A stretch of DNA of 33,568 nucleotides from Rhodoplanes serenus (GTDB taxonomy: Bacteria > Pseudomonadota > Alphaproteobacteria > Rhizobiales > Xanthobacteraceae): assembly GCA_945893145.1 (NCBI GenBank), contig CAMDDZ010000061.1, positions 1-33,568 of the forward strand, written 5' to 3'. Shown in pieces: positions 26,353 to 33,568 of this stretch. The position numbers and the translations under genes are program-made. Below the pieces are notes generated by a model. It did no database searches. It was not told where the DNA came from and saw only the letters and a program-made list of their open reading frames with translations. Position 1 is the first letter of the stretch, and the number at the start of each line of letters is the position of its first letter.

Positions 26353-28845
26353 CTACGTCTGCGTCATGTGGCAGGCGAAGCCACAGGCCACATATGGCTT
26401 ACAGTCTGGTCCCGGGGGCACGACGATTGTCGAGGGAAAACCCGGCATCGGTGGCGCTTCGCCGATCGTGGCGCAATTCTGGGCAGTTTGCGAGCCTACC
26501 GGGATCGAGCCAATGGGAATCACACCGGTGACCGTGAAGGTCTGCGAAGACGGCCCGGCCGGCATATTGAGCAGAGCCGTGCATGTGAAAGGCATGGCGG
26601 TCGGCGGGGGGGTACACGGCAGATCGGTAGACACAACGGTCATCGGGATGCCGGAGTTGTCGCCGATCGACATTGGGCCGTTTAACGGCCACGGATCAAC
26701 ATTGGTGACCGTGATCGTAAACGTGCAGAGGCTTCCTACAGCGCAGGGTTCTGTCGGGCTTGTTTTCACCACCGTCACATGGTTCGGCGGATATTTGAGA
26801 TCGACTGTCACGCAATCCTTGTTGTTCGCGAGCGTGGTCTCCTGCAAACCGGACGCCGGCGTAACGCCGACCGTTGCGCAGTTCTGGTGTTTTCCCGGAG
26901 TCTTGCTGGTGACGGTAATCACCAAGGGCGGCAGTGTCGCGCCGGTGTTGAACAAACCGGGGCCGAAATTGTAGCCGCAATTCACGCTGCCGCTGCACGT
27001 CCAACCGGCGCCGACCGCGCTGACGAGGGTGAGGCCGGCTGGAAGAGGATCGTTGATCGCGATGCTGCTCCCCGGTGCAAAAGGAGCGCCGGCGTTGGTG
27101 ACGGTCAACGTGAACTGAAACGTCCACGTCCCGGTTGCTGGATCGAACTTGGCCTCGCCTGCCGTCTTCTTCACCGCCAGATCGATCAACGGCATGCAAG
27201 CGCCATCCGGGTAGGTTCCGAATTGGCATGGAAAGCAATTTGGTCCGACGCAACCGGACGGTGTCGTGGTGGTCGGGCCGCTGACGTTAGGCGGGCTGGA
27301 CGCGGGTGTGCCGGCTGCGGCGACCGGTGTGGCGCAAGGCTGCGCGAGAATCCGCACGCTGCCCATGTGTCCGCTCGCGCGCGCATCGTCGAACTTGTCG
27401 TCATAGTCTATGAAGTAGCTGGTCGCGGGCGGCTCGTTGGCGTTGCGCACCCTGTCCGCGGGGCTGCCTTGAAGCCCGTGCACCACCAGTGGACCGCCGG
27501 GTTCGAGCTGACTCCGCAGCGCGGAATTGTTGCGGAGATTTTGTCCTGTGCTCCACAGCGCGGCCTCGCAGCTCGCGGCGTTGAGTGTTCCGTCCGGCCC
27601 GTAACCGTAAGCCAGCGCCACACCGCCGTTGGTGTTCCGGAAATTGCCGGCGTAGCCGACGGCGTATTCCTCGGCCAAGGGTTTCCATAGTCCTGGCGAC
27701 GGCGGATTGCTTGGGTCTTTCAGCCAATAGCGCAACACGCGCGGCTCACCGGGCCGGGTGAATGCGGAATAGTCGTAAGCGCCGGCGATCAGCGCCCGTT
27801 GCGCCAGAATCATCGCACCTTTTTGCGAGAAGACGATATCGGACACCGGATAGGGACCGGGCTGCGTCAGAACGTCGAGCTCCAAGCGCGGATCGGCTGC
27901 GAAGCTGCCATCCTGCTGGATGCCGACCGACCAAATCTGTGGCCCTTCGGTCGCCGCGCCGTTCCGCACCGAGTAATAGAGACGTCCGGCCTGAACCGCG
28001 AGACCCCAAACCCGGCGCTCCGGCGGAGCGAAGCCCCAAGTGGCCGGGTCTTCGACGTTGAACCGGGCGTTCGCGATGTTGGGCCGGGTGGCGGCGTTGA
28101 ATGGTATGGCCGGCAGCCTGGCGACGTTGCGTCCAGTGATGCCGTGATCGAATTGCGGACCGAGCTCGCTGCCGTCGGCAATGGCAAAACGATGAATCAT
28201 CCCGGTATGGAGGTCGGATACGAGCAACTGCTTGTGGGCCGCATCATAGGCAAGGTTGCCGAGGCCCGTGCCCGGGTTAGGCACGCCGCCGAGCAAGACC
28301 CTGGCGAACAGAGTGACCGCGCCGGTCCTGCCATCGACCTTGTAGATGCTGCCGGGGTCGCCCTGCAGGTCGAACCCGAATTGTCCCTTCATCCATCCCG
28401 TGCCTGGCCCGCCGACTTTCCTGCGCTCGGGCAAGCCGTCGGCCCCGCGACCGACAATGTGCAGACCAAACACTGAAGTTGCGGCGACATAAATGTTCGG
28501 AATGGGCTGATCGTCGAGCGCAATACCGAAAACCTGACCGACATCTTTTGCAGTGACGTCGAATTTCTTGGGAGCCGGGAACAAGCGTGCGTCCCAGACA
28601 TACCCCGGCCGGCCAACATCGATGATACGGACTGATGGACCGTCCGGATTGATGAAGGTGAGATCGCTCGCGGACTTGTTCGCAGGACGGCCCAGGTTTG
28701 GATCCGGCGCCACGGTCCCAGAGAACCCGGTAACAACCGCGTCTCCAAAAGTCAGATTTAGCGAACGATCGGGCTGCTGTGCACCCACGCTCCCTGCATG
28801 AAAAAGCAATAACAGCGGCAGTAGCCGCCTGATAATAATGGACAA
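26353..28845 (-). CDS. Secreted DUF11-repeat surface protein, truncated by amber codon
   Basis: 830 residues as it stands. The TTG at 28845 is preferred over the GTG at 28881 because GGGAGG lies 6 bases upstream; it gives a clean signal peptide (SIIIRRLLPLLLLFHAGSVG, cleavage before QQPD). Residues of about 25-500 are a beta-rich, propeller-like region (GDPGSIYKVDGRTGAVTLFA, GNLAYDAAHKQLLVSDLHTG), then a Pro/Thr linker and two DUF11/CARDB-like beta-sandwich repeats from about 551 (LAVKKTAGEAKFDPATGTWT) and 687 (HVTVVKTSPTEPCAVGSLCT). It ends at TAG after CGFACHMTQT. The same frame continues for 352 codons. DUF11 proteins are exported cell-surface or matrix proteins in many bacteria. Confidence 0.88.
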   Translation of the reverse strand: MSIIIRRLLPLLLLFHAGSVGAQQPDRSLNLTFGDAVVTGFSGTVAPDPNLGRPANKSASDLTFINPDGPSVRIIDVGRPGYVWDARLFPAPKKFDVTAKDVGQVFGIALDDQPIPNIYVAATSVFGLHIVGRGADGLPERRKVGGPGTGWMKGQFGFDLQGDPGSIYKVDGRTGAVTLFARVLLGGVPNPGTGLGNLAYDAAHKQLLVSDLHTGMIHRFAIADGSELGPQFDHGITGRNVARLPAIPFNAATRPNIANARFNVEDPATWGFAPPERRVWGLAVQAGRLYYSVRNGAATEGPQIWSVGIQQDGSFAADPRLELDVLTQPGPYPVSDIVFSQKGAMILAQRALIAGAYDYSAFTRPGEPRVLRYWLKDPSNPPSPGLWKPLAEEYAVGYAGNFRNTNGGVALAYGYGPDGTLNAASCEAALWSTGQNLRNNSALRSQLEPGGPLVVHGLQGSPADRVRNANEPPATSYFIDYDDKFDDARASGHMGSVRILAQPCATPVAAAGTPASSPPNVSGPTTTTPSGCVGPNCFPCQFGTYPDGACMPLIDLAVKKTAGEAKFDPATGTWTFQFTLTVTNAGAPFAPGSSIAINDPLPAGLTLVSAVGAGWTCSGSVNCGYNFGPGLFNTGATLPPLVITVTSKTPGKHQNCATVGVTPASGLQETTLANNKDCVTVDLKYPPNHVTVVKTSPTEPCAVGSLCTFTITVTNVDPWPLNGPMSIGDNSGIPMTVVSTDLPCTPPPTAMPFTCTALLNMPAGPSSQTFTVTGVIPIGSIPVGSQTAQNCATIGEAPPMPGFPSTIVVPPGPDCKPYVACGFACHMTQT

Positions 28846-29110
28846 AATTCGCCTCCCGTCGCCAGCCAGTGGCGGGCGCACAAAACGGACATTTAAGATT
28901 TAGAAAAGTTAGTTCGGTGTGGGATTTTCGCCCTACGGCACGACTGCAACAATGTATGTTTGCTGCCTTAAACGCGCGCGCCCAGGCGCACGTTTGATAG
29001 GAGGCGAATTCGGAAAGTCGCCATCTTATGGGTAGTGCAATTCAAATTGTAAAGCGCTACTGACGCCGCGGCTGTTCAAAATTGCTCACAATCGAAAAAC
29101 ATTCTTGCAG
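28846..29110. other. AT-richer upstream region of the DUF11 gene
   Basis: 265 bases, visibly richer in A and T than the flanks, upstream of the minus-strand DUF11 gene. It should contain its promoter. I cannot assign a -35/-10 pair with confidence. No gene or RNA is seen. Confidence 0.45.
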
Positions 29111-29356
29111 CGGAAATGCTCAGCGCGAGTCGATGACGTCTGCTCTCGCGCCCAAAGCTGCCCTCCGGTCTGTGCGTTTATGGGTCCGCGCCCTAGCCCA
29201 CCAGCGTATCGAGAAAATTCCGCCCGGCGCGATCCTCGACCTCGACGATCCAGACATCGGGATCGAATTTGATCTGGCGCGTGAGATAAGCCTCGGCGTC
29301 CGCCTCGGGCACCGGCTGCGCTTTCAGGCAGGCCGTAAAGGCGCGGTCGGCCGGCC
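29111..29356. repeat. Direct repeat B, copy 2 (intact context)
   Basis: Partner of 22724-22968. Its first 82 bases are the dispersed intergenic repeat; from 29193 it is the 3-prime end of the intact DUF1491 gene, whose stop codon (CTA on the plus strand) is part of the conserved CCCTAG end. Confidence 0.92.
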
Positions 29357-29540
29357 GCGCCTCATCGAACACGGTCTGCGGCGCCGGCCCGAACACCTCC
29401 GCGGTGCCGTCGAGGCGCGAGACCTTGATGAACACCGCGCCGGCCTCTTCGGCGCCACGCCGGCGCAACATCGCCTCCGCGCCTTCGACCCGGCAACGGC
29501 GGATATAGGCTGCGACCCAGATGCCTGATTTCAAACGCAT
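29193..29540 (-). CDS. DUF1491 family protein
   Basis: A 115-residue cytoplasmic protein starting MRLKSGIWVAAYIRRCRVEG at the ATG 29540, with the conserved DUF1491 (PF07372) body: AGAVFIKVSRLDGTAEVFGP, the acidic VPEADAEAYLTRQIKFDP and DVWIVEVEDRAGR near the end. The frame is open upstream of 29540 only through a palindromic repeat, so that part is not counted. Its function is unknown; the family is confined mostly to Alphaproteobacteria. It follows the peptidoglycan-binding gene on the same strand after 61 bases that hold a small hairpin. A broken copy of its 3-prime end is at 22806-22970. Confidence 0.9.
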   Translation of the reverse strand: MRLKSGIWVAAYIRRCRVEGAEAMLRRRGAEEAGAVFIKVSRLDGTAEVFGPAPQTVFDEARPADRAFTACLKAQPVPEADAEAYLTRQIKFDPDVWIVEVEDRAGRNFLDTLVG

Positions 29541-29550
29541 GAAAACTGGA

Positions 29551-29570
29551 TGCCCCGCTTTCGCGGGGCA
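29551..29570 (-). repeat. GNRA-loop hairpin, REP-like
   Basis: A perfect 8-base stem TGCCCCGC / GCGGGGCA that on the minus strand closes a GAAA tetraloop, between the peptidoglycan-binding gene and the DUF1491 start. Same stem-loop type as 6519-6538. It could reduce read-through into DUF1491 or protect the upstream message. Confidence 0.75.
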
Positions 29571-29601
29571 AAACAAGTCAAAAGTGACGGATCGCTGAAC
29601 G

Positions 29602-30318
29602 CTATTCCAGCGGCCGGCCCGTCATGGCGCCGAGCTCCCGCACCAGCCGATCGGAGATCTGGCCGCTGACCGGCAATTGGCGCTCGCGCTCGAACTGCTC
29701 GATGGCGGCCTTGGTGTCGAGATCATAGAAGCCGCTCGGCTTGATCTGGCCATAGCCGTAATCCGTCAGCGCCCGCTGCACCGCGATGACGCGCCGGTTG
29801 GGCGCCAGCAGGTCGGCAATCGGATCGTTCCGCGCCGGCGTTGCGGGCTTGGCCTTCACGGGCGTGCGTTGGATGGTTTGCAAGAGCGCGGCGTTTGGCT
29901 CCGTCGACGGGCGCAGGCCCGCCGCGTGCTCAAAGTCACGGATCGCCGAGTCGGTGCGCGGTCCATAAACGCCGTCCGTGGCGCCCTCGTAGAAGCCGCG
30001 GCGGATCAGCTCGCGCTGGATGTCCGCCACCACATCGGAGCGCTTTGGCGTTGTCGGCGCGGCGGGTTGCGGCGCCACAACGGGCGAAGCCGGCAGCCGG
30101 TTGGCAAAAATCGGCGCCGGATGCGGTCCGGACTGCAAGAACAGCGCGTTGATCAGGATCGCGATGGCGGCACAGGCCGCGATGGTGGCGGCAATCAGAT
30201 CGTGCGGCCGCTGCCCCGAAAGCCAACGGCGCACGCCCGAGGAGCGCTCGGGAGTCTCGAAGTCGTCGTCGTTATCAACCGTCCTGGCTCGTGCCACCGC
30301 TTTTCCCCGTTCACGCAC
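29602..30318 (-). CDS. Membrane-anchored peptidoglycan-binding protein
   Basis: A 238-residue protein with a charged cytoplasmic N-terminus, one membrane helix (LIAATIAACAAIAILINALF, about residues 41-60), a Pro-rich linker and two PG_binding_1 (PF01471) domains: DIQRELIRRGFYEGATDGVY with GPRTDSAIRDFEHAAGL, and RVIAVQRALTDYGYGQIKPS with DTKAAIEQFERER. It should bind the cell wall from the inner membrane. The GTG at 30318 overlaps the stop of the sensor kinase gene by 8 bases, so the two are translationally coupled. This pairing suggests a role in cell-envelope or cell-cycle signalling; that is inference. Confidence 0.92.
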   Translation of the reverse strand: MRERGKAVARARTVDNDDDFETPERSSGVRRWLSGQRPHDLIAATIAACAAIAILINALFLQSGPHPAPIFANRLPASPVVAPQPAAPTTPKRSDVVADIQRELIRRGFYEGATDGVYGPRTDSAIRDFEHAAGLRPSTEPNAALLQTIQRTPVKAKPATPARNDPIADLLAPNRRVIAVQRALTDYGYGQIKPSGFYDLDTKAAIEQFERERQLPVSGQISDRLVRELGAMTGRPLE

Positions 30319-32131
30319 TTTTCTTGACCGGCATCATTGGCGCCTCGTCGGCGCGTTCGAAATTTGGATGCGCGACCTTGGCGGGCTTACGCTGCGGCCG
30401 CACGTTTTCGCAATCGACCGGCAACCGCACCGTGACGCAGGTGCCGACGCCGACGTGGCTTGCGATATCCATATGTCCGCCGTGCAGCAGCACCAGGCCC
30501 TGGACGATCGACAGACCAAGGCCAGTGCCGTCGTGGCGGCGGTCGTAGGCGGCTCTGGCCTGGAAGAACGGCTTGCCGACCTTAGACAGGTCTTCCTCGC
30601 TGATGCCGACGCCGGTGTCCTCGACCATGATCACCATGACGGTGGCCTGCGTTTTGGCCGAGACGGTGACGCGGCCGCCGCGATCGGTGAACTTCACCGC
30701 GTTCGACACCAGGTTGATCAGGATCTGCTTGAACGCGCGCTTATCGGCGATGAGCTCGGGCAGGCTGTCGGCCAGCCGCATGGTGAGATCGATGCCGGCG
30801 TCGCGCGCCCGCAACGCCAGGAGATCGCAGCAGCCCCCGATCACCTGAGCGGGCGCAAACGGCTCGGGCGTGATTTCGAAGTCGCCGGTTTCCATCTTCG
30901 ACATGTCGAGGATGCCGTTGACCACCGAAAGCAGGTGGGTTCCGGAATCGTTGATGAGCTGCGCGTATTCGCTGCGGCGCTTTGCGTCGAGGCGCATCTG
31001 CTCCTCGTTCACCAGCATCTCGGAGAAACCGATGATGGCGTTGAGCGGCGTGCGCAGCTCGTGACTCATGGTGGCCAGGAACTTGATCTGCGCCGCGTTG
31101 GCGCGCTCGGCGTCTTGGCGCGCTTCTTCGAGCGCCTGCTCCTGCAGCTTGCGCTCGGTCACGTCGCGCATCACCGCCACCACTTCGCGATCTTCGGGTG
31201 CGGCTTGCCCACCGGCGCGATCGAGCGGACGGCAGCGCATCTCGACCCAGATGTATTGCGGGGCGGGCGTCTCATCGTCGGCCGGATCGCGACGCACGCG
31301 GAATTCGACCGATTGCGCTTCGCCCGCCGCTGCGGCATTCGCCAGCGCGGTGAGATAAGCCGGGCGATCCGCCACATTCACACGGTCGAACAGACGATGG
31401 CCCTGAAGCTCAACGATGTTGCAGCCGAACAGCTGCTCGGCCGCCGGTGAAATGAACAACACGGCGCCGTTGCGGCCATGCCGGGTGATCACGTCGGTCA
31501 TGTTGCGGGCGAGCAGGCGGTAGCGGTCCTCCTCGGCGTAGAACAGCCAAAAGCTGGTGCGCGCCAGCGACTCGGCGCCAAGCGCGAGCCCGGTGGCGTA
31601 AAGCGCCGCCGAAATGACGCCCAGCGCCGCGAGCGCGCCGACATCGTGCGATCCCGGCGCCGGCAGCAGGTCTTGCGATCCGAGCAGCAGCAGCAGGCCG
31701 GCCGCGCCCAGCGTGAAGGTCGATGCCAGCGCCACGACGCGGCGAGACGCAGAGAGCGCGGCTTCGAGCGGCACGATCACGAGCCAGATCGCCGCAAATG
31801 AGCCGATGCCGCCGGTGTCCGCCGCAACCGAGGTGACCAAACCGGTCAATGCCAGCGAGGACAGCACATGGGCGCTTTCGTACTGGCCGGTGCGCGACAG
31901 GTAATAAGCGGTGAGAATCGGCGCGACCAGCCAGGCGAACACGGCGACTTCCAGCATGCTCGGCACGCCGCGCATCGCGATATAGAGCGGGAACAGGCCA
32001 AGCGCGACCACGCTGCCCAACAGACGCGGCGCGATGAACGCGCGGTGCCGCGACGCAGCCAGCGTGTCATGCTGCACGGACGGGTGCACAAGCGTATCGA
32101 GATAGGCCCGGATTGGCTTGAACAAACTCAC
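30311..32131 (-). CDS. divJ-like: Membrane sensor histidine kinase, DivJ-like
   Basis: A 606-residue kinase. The N-terminus has five or six membrane helices (about residues 33-190), then a PAS domain (YRLLARNMTDVITRHGRNGA to VVAVMRDVTERK), a coiled coil, HisKA with His357 in FLATMSHELRTPLNAIIGFSEM-type sequence, and an HATPase with NLVSNAVKFTD, EDTGVGIS and RRHDGTGLGLSIVQGL. It has no receiver. The length, multi-helix sensor and PAS-HisKA layout match DivJ/PleC-type cell-cycle kinases of Alphaproteobacteria, which phosphorylate the single-domain regulator DivK; assignment to DivJ is probable, not proven. The start is GTG at 32131 with a weak ribosome site. A CtrA-like motif lies about 75 bases upstream. 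Confidence 0.9.
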   Translation of the reverse strand: MSLFKPIRAYLDTLVHPSVQHDTLAASRHRAFIAPRLLGSVVALGLFPLYIAMRGVPSMLEVAVFAWLVAPILTAYYLSRTGQYESAHVLSSLALTGLVTSVAADTGGIGSFAAIWLVIVPLEAALSASRRVVALASTFTLGAAGLLLLLGSQDLLPAPGSHDVGALAALGVISAALYATGLALGAESLARTSFWLFYAEEDRYRLLARNMTDVITRHGRNGAVLFISPAAEQLFGCNIVELQGHRLFDRVNVADRPAYLTALANAAAAGEAQSVEFRVRRDPADDETPAPQYIWVEMRCRPLDRAGGQAAPEDREVVAVMRDVTERKLQEQALEEARQDAERANAAQIKFLATMSHELRTPLNAIIGFSEMLVNEEQMRLDAKRRSEYAQLINDSGTHLLSVVNGILDMSKMETGDFEITPEPFAPAQVIGGCCDLLALRARDAGIDLTMRLADSLPELIADKRAFKQILINLVSNAVKFTDRGGRVTVSAKTQATVMVIMVEDTGVGISEEDLSKVGKPFFQARAAYDRRHDGTGLGLSIVQGLVLLHGGHMDIASHVGVGTCVTVRLPVDCENVRPQRKPAKVAHPNFERADEAPMMPVKKSA

Positions 32132-32516
32132 TCGTTCGACTGCGCGTCCTGCTGTTGGGACGCGCTCCCCGTTTTTTTGCTGAGGGGATCGTGTCAGAGG
32201 CCACTTAAACGAGTGCTAAGGCCTGAAGATAAGGCGGGACACGGGGGCGCAGCGGCTCACCGACATGGTGAACAGGCCGTTGCAAACGGTTTGAAACAGC
32301 CGCCTGGCGCGGCCCAAGAGCGCGGTTCCATGCGGTAATTCGCGGGCTTTCAGCGTCAATCAATTCCTAAGCAAACCGCTCAAATTTTCCAAAAATATGC
32401 CGCGCATTCGCATCGAATGAACGCAAAAACCCGAACAGGCTGTTCAAATGTGCCTGTTAGCGTGTGACGTGCGGTGAACCAACACCGCCAACGACAACAG
32501 GGTACGGGACTGCGTC
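32132..32516. other. Intergenic region between divergent kinase and DUF5330 genes
   Basis: 385 bases that should hold promoters for both genes. Apart from the CtrA-like motif (32205-32219) I note a small dyad near 32278-32292 (CCGTTGCAAACGG) and an A/T-rich stretch at about 32375-32435. No gene or RNA gene is recognised. Confidence 0.5.
32205..32219 (-). promoter_or_regulatory. Possible CtrA-binding site (TTAG-N7-TTAA)
   Basis: On the minus strand TTAG, seven bases, TTAA, one mismatch from the CtrA consensus TTAA-N7-TTAA. It is about 75 bases upstream of the DivJ-like kinase start and is of the same form as the site at 17264-17282. Motif match only. Confidence 0.3.
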
Positions 32517-32993
32517 ATGTTCTTTCTGGTGCGCGTGGCGTTTTGGATCATGGTTGTGCTGGCGCTGCTGCCGGCCGGTAGCACGCTGCCGCAAGCCAAG
32601 GGTCCGCAGATCGGTGCGACCGACGCGGTCGTCGCGGCAGGCGCCGCGGTGTCCGACGTGAGCCACTTCTGTGAGCGGCAGGCGGATGCCTGTGAGGTCG
32701 GCTCGCAGGCCGCGGTCGCGATCGGCAATCGGGCGCAGGCCGGCGCCCGGATGGTGTTCGACTTCATCAACCACCGGCTCGCCAACGCGACGACCGGCTC
32801 GGTTACCCAGGCCGTCGCCGATCCGGAATCGCAACACACGTTGCGGCCGGCGGATATGACTCCGGCCTGGCGCGGTCCGGCGCAGCCCAAGCATACCGGC
32901 CCGCAGCCCGGATCTCCGCAGCGCGAGGTCGTGCTGCCGCGGCCTGACCCGCGCAAGGCTAGCGCCGCCCGGCGCAACAGCGGCCCGGCGTAA
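32517..32993 (+). CDS. DUF5330 family protein
   Basis: A 158-residue protein with an N-terminal hydrophobic signal or anchor (FFLVRVAFWIMVVLALLPAG), a compact helical middle with two cysteines (SDVSHFCERQADACEVGSQA, a likely disulfide pair, then FDFINHRL) and a Pro-rich disordered tail. This is the DUF5330 pattern of Rhizobiales. It is presumably periplasmic; the function is unknown. The ATG at 32517 starts the hydrophobic segment. SufE follows after 68 bases on the same strand. The gene is divergent from the DivJ-like kinase. Confidence 0.85.
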   Translation: MFFLVRVAFWIMVVLALLPAGSTLPQAKGPQIGATDAVVAAGAAVSDVSHFCERQADACEVGSQAAVAIGNRAQAGARMVFDFINHRLANATTGSVTQAVADPESQHTLRPADMTPAWRGPAQPKHTGPQPGSPQREVVLPRPDPRKASAARRNSGPA

Positions 32994-33061
32994 GCCTTCG
33001 TTTTCCTTCGACGCCTGCGCCGCGCACGCCTATATACGGGCGAGCAACCAGGCGCGCAGGC

Positions 33062-33490
33062 ATGACGATCGACGAAATCACCGAGAATTTCGCGCTGCTG
33101 GAGGAGTGGGACGACCGCTACCGCTATCTGATCGAGCTTGGCCGCATGCTGCCTCCCCTGCCCGATGACAGCCGCAATGAGGCCAACAAGGTGCGGGGCT
33201 GCGCCAGCCAGGTGTGGCTGTCGACCAGCGTGAAGCCCAACGGCGCGGACGGACCGGTGCTGACCTTCGTCGGCGACAGCGACGCCCATATCGTGCGCGG
33301 GCTGATCGCGGTGCTGCTCGCCCTGTGCTCCGGCAAGCACGCGCGCCAGATCCTGGCGACCGACGCGGTCGCGGTGTTCGAGAATCTTGGGCTCCGCGAG
33401 CACCTGACGCCGCAGCGCTCGAACGGTTTCCGCTCGATGGTCGAGCGCATCCGCCGCGACGCCAACGCCGCGCTCGCGACCGTGAACTGA
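33062..33490 (+). CDS. sufE: SufE cysteine desulfuration protein
   Basis: A 142-residue SufE (PF02657). The acceptor cysteine lies in NKVRGCASQVW; other conserved parts are EEWDDRYRYLIELGRMLPPL, GDSDAHIVRGLIAVLLALCS and RSNGFRSMVERIR. It takes sulfur from the cysteine desulfurase SufS and hands it to the SufBCD scaffold for iron-sulfur cluster assembly in the cytoplasm. No other suf gene is in the window, so it is separate from the main suf operon, as is common in Rhizobiales. The length is normal for the family. The ATG at 33062 has a weak ribosome site but fits the family N-terminus. Confidence 0.95.
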   Translation: MTIDEITENFALLEEWDDRYRYLIELGRMLPPLPDDSRNEANKVRGCASQVWLSTSVKPNGADGPVLTFVGDSDAHIVRGLIAVLLALCSGKHARQILATDAVAVFENLGLREHLTPQRSNGFRSMVERIRRDANAALATVN

Positions 33491-33496
33491 CAAACC

Positions 33497-33568
33497 TCAT
33501 TCGGCTGTTTCCAAAGCGGTGTCCGGCGCAACCCAGGTTCGGATCTCCGCACGGGCCGGACCGCGCAC
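33497..33568 (-). CDS. C-terminal end of an unidentified gene (cut by window edge)
   Basis: A minus-strand frame open from the window edge for 23 codons to a TGA, reading RAEIRTWVAPDTALETAE at its end. The composition is protein-like and its stop is 6 bases beyond the convergent SufE stop, a spacing typical of real convergent genes here. Too short to assign a family. Confidence 0.4.
   Translation of the reverse strand: MRGPARAEIRTWVAPDTALETAE

Noticed and set aside
26353..26355. TAG as a pyrrolysine codon
   Set aside because: No sign of the pyl system and the site corresponds to an ordinary linker position; a CAG-to-TAG change is far simpler.
30020..31450. Long plus-strand open frame opposite the kinase and peptidoglycan-binding genes
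   Set aside because: It is an antisense shadow caused by high GC at third positions; its product is rich in Arg, His and Asp without a domain, and the minus-strand genes have all family motifs.

Overview
The window is GC-rich (mid-60s percent by eye) DNA with tightly packed genes and no rRNA, tRNA, CRISPR array or transposase that I can see. Gene content points to a Rhizobiales alphaproteobacterium near Bradyrhizobium, Rhodopseudomonas, Afipia or Pseudolabrys. The clues are the DUF2336, DUF1491, peptidoglycan-binding, sensor kinase, DUF5330, SufE neighbourhood, the split DUF1214/DUF1254 pair, an orphan Bug-type solute receptor and short palindromic intergenic repeats. This is judged from protein features, not from a database search.

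Layout. 1-1400: two small envelope proteins (DUF1214, DUF1254) and a palindromic repeat. 1400-5550: a minus-strand set made of an acyltransferase-3 membrane enzyme followed by a DevC/DevA/DevB-type ABC exporter. 5890-6470: a secreted DUF2147 protein. 6630-13650: a loose catabolic group (Bug solute receptor, GlcG/HbpS-like protein, 3-hydroxyisobutyrate-dehydrogenase-like enzyme, ACMSD-like amidohydrolase), interrupted by a 3.4-kb gene for a Tat-exported protein with 14 WD40 repeats and a caspase-like domain. 13815-16236: an operon-like run of ArsR regulator, GbsR/MarR-like regulator, fatty acid desaturase and a short COQ4-like protein, preceded by a near-perfect palindrome that covers the ArsR start codon. 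16200-17160: a lipoprotein and a 67-residue basic-tailed protein.

17333-29540 looks like a conserved pair of convergent genes (DUF2336 and DUF1491) pushed about 11 kb apart. Between them are a response regulator, a hybrid histidine kinase with three near-identical PAS repeats, a PPOX-type flavin protein, a secreted TPR protein and a DUF11 surface protein split by one in-frame TAG. In the middle, at 22724-23158, the tail of DUF1491 is fused to the tail of DUF2336, as expected at the junction of a tandem duplication. 29193-33568: core genes DUF1491, peptidoglycan-binding protein, DivJ-like sensor kinase, DUF5330 and SufE, then the C-terminal end of one more gene at the edge.

The most unusual points are the duplication scar and flanking repeats, the amber codon at the start of a DUF11 repeat, the PAS triplication, the WD40-caspase-EF-hand protein, and the pairing of a COQ4-like protein with a desaturase whose second histidine box is atypical.
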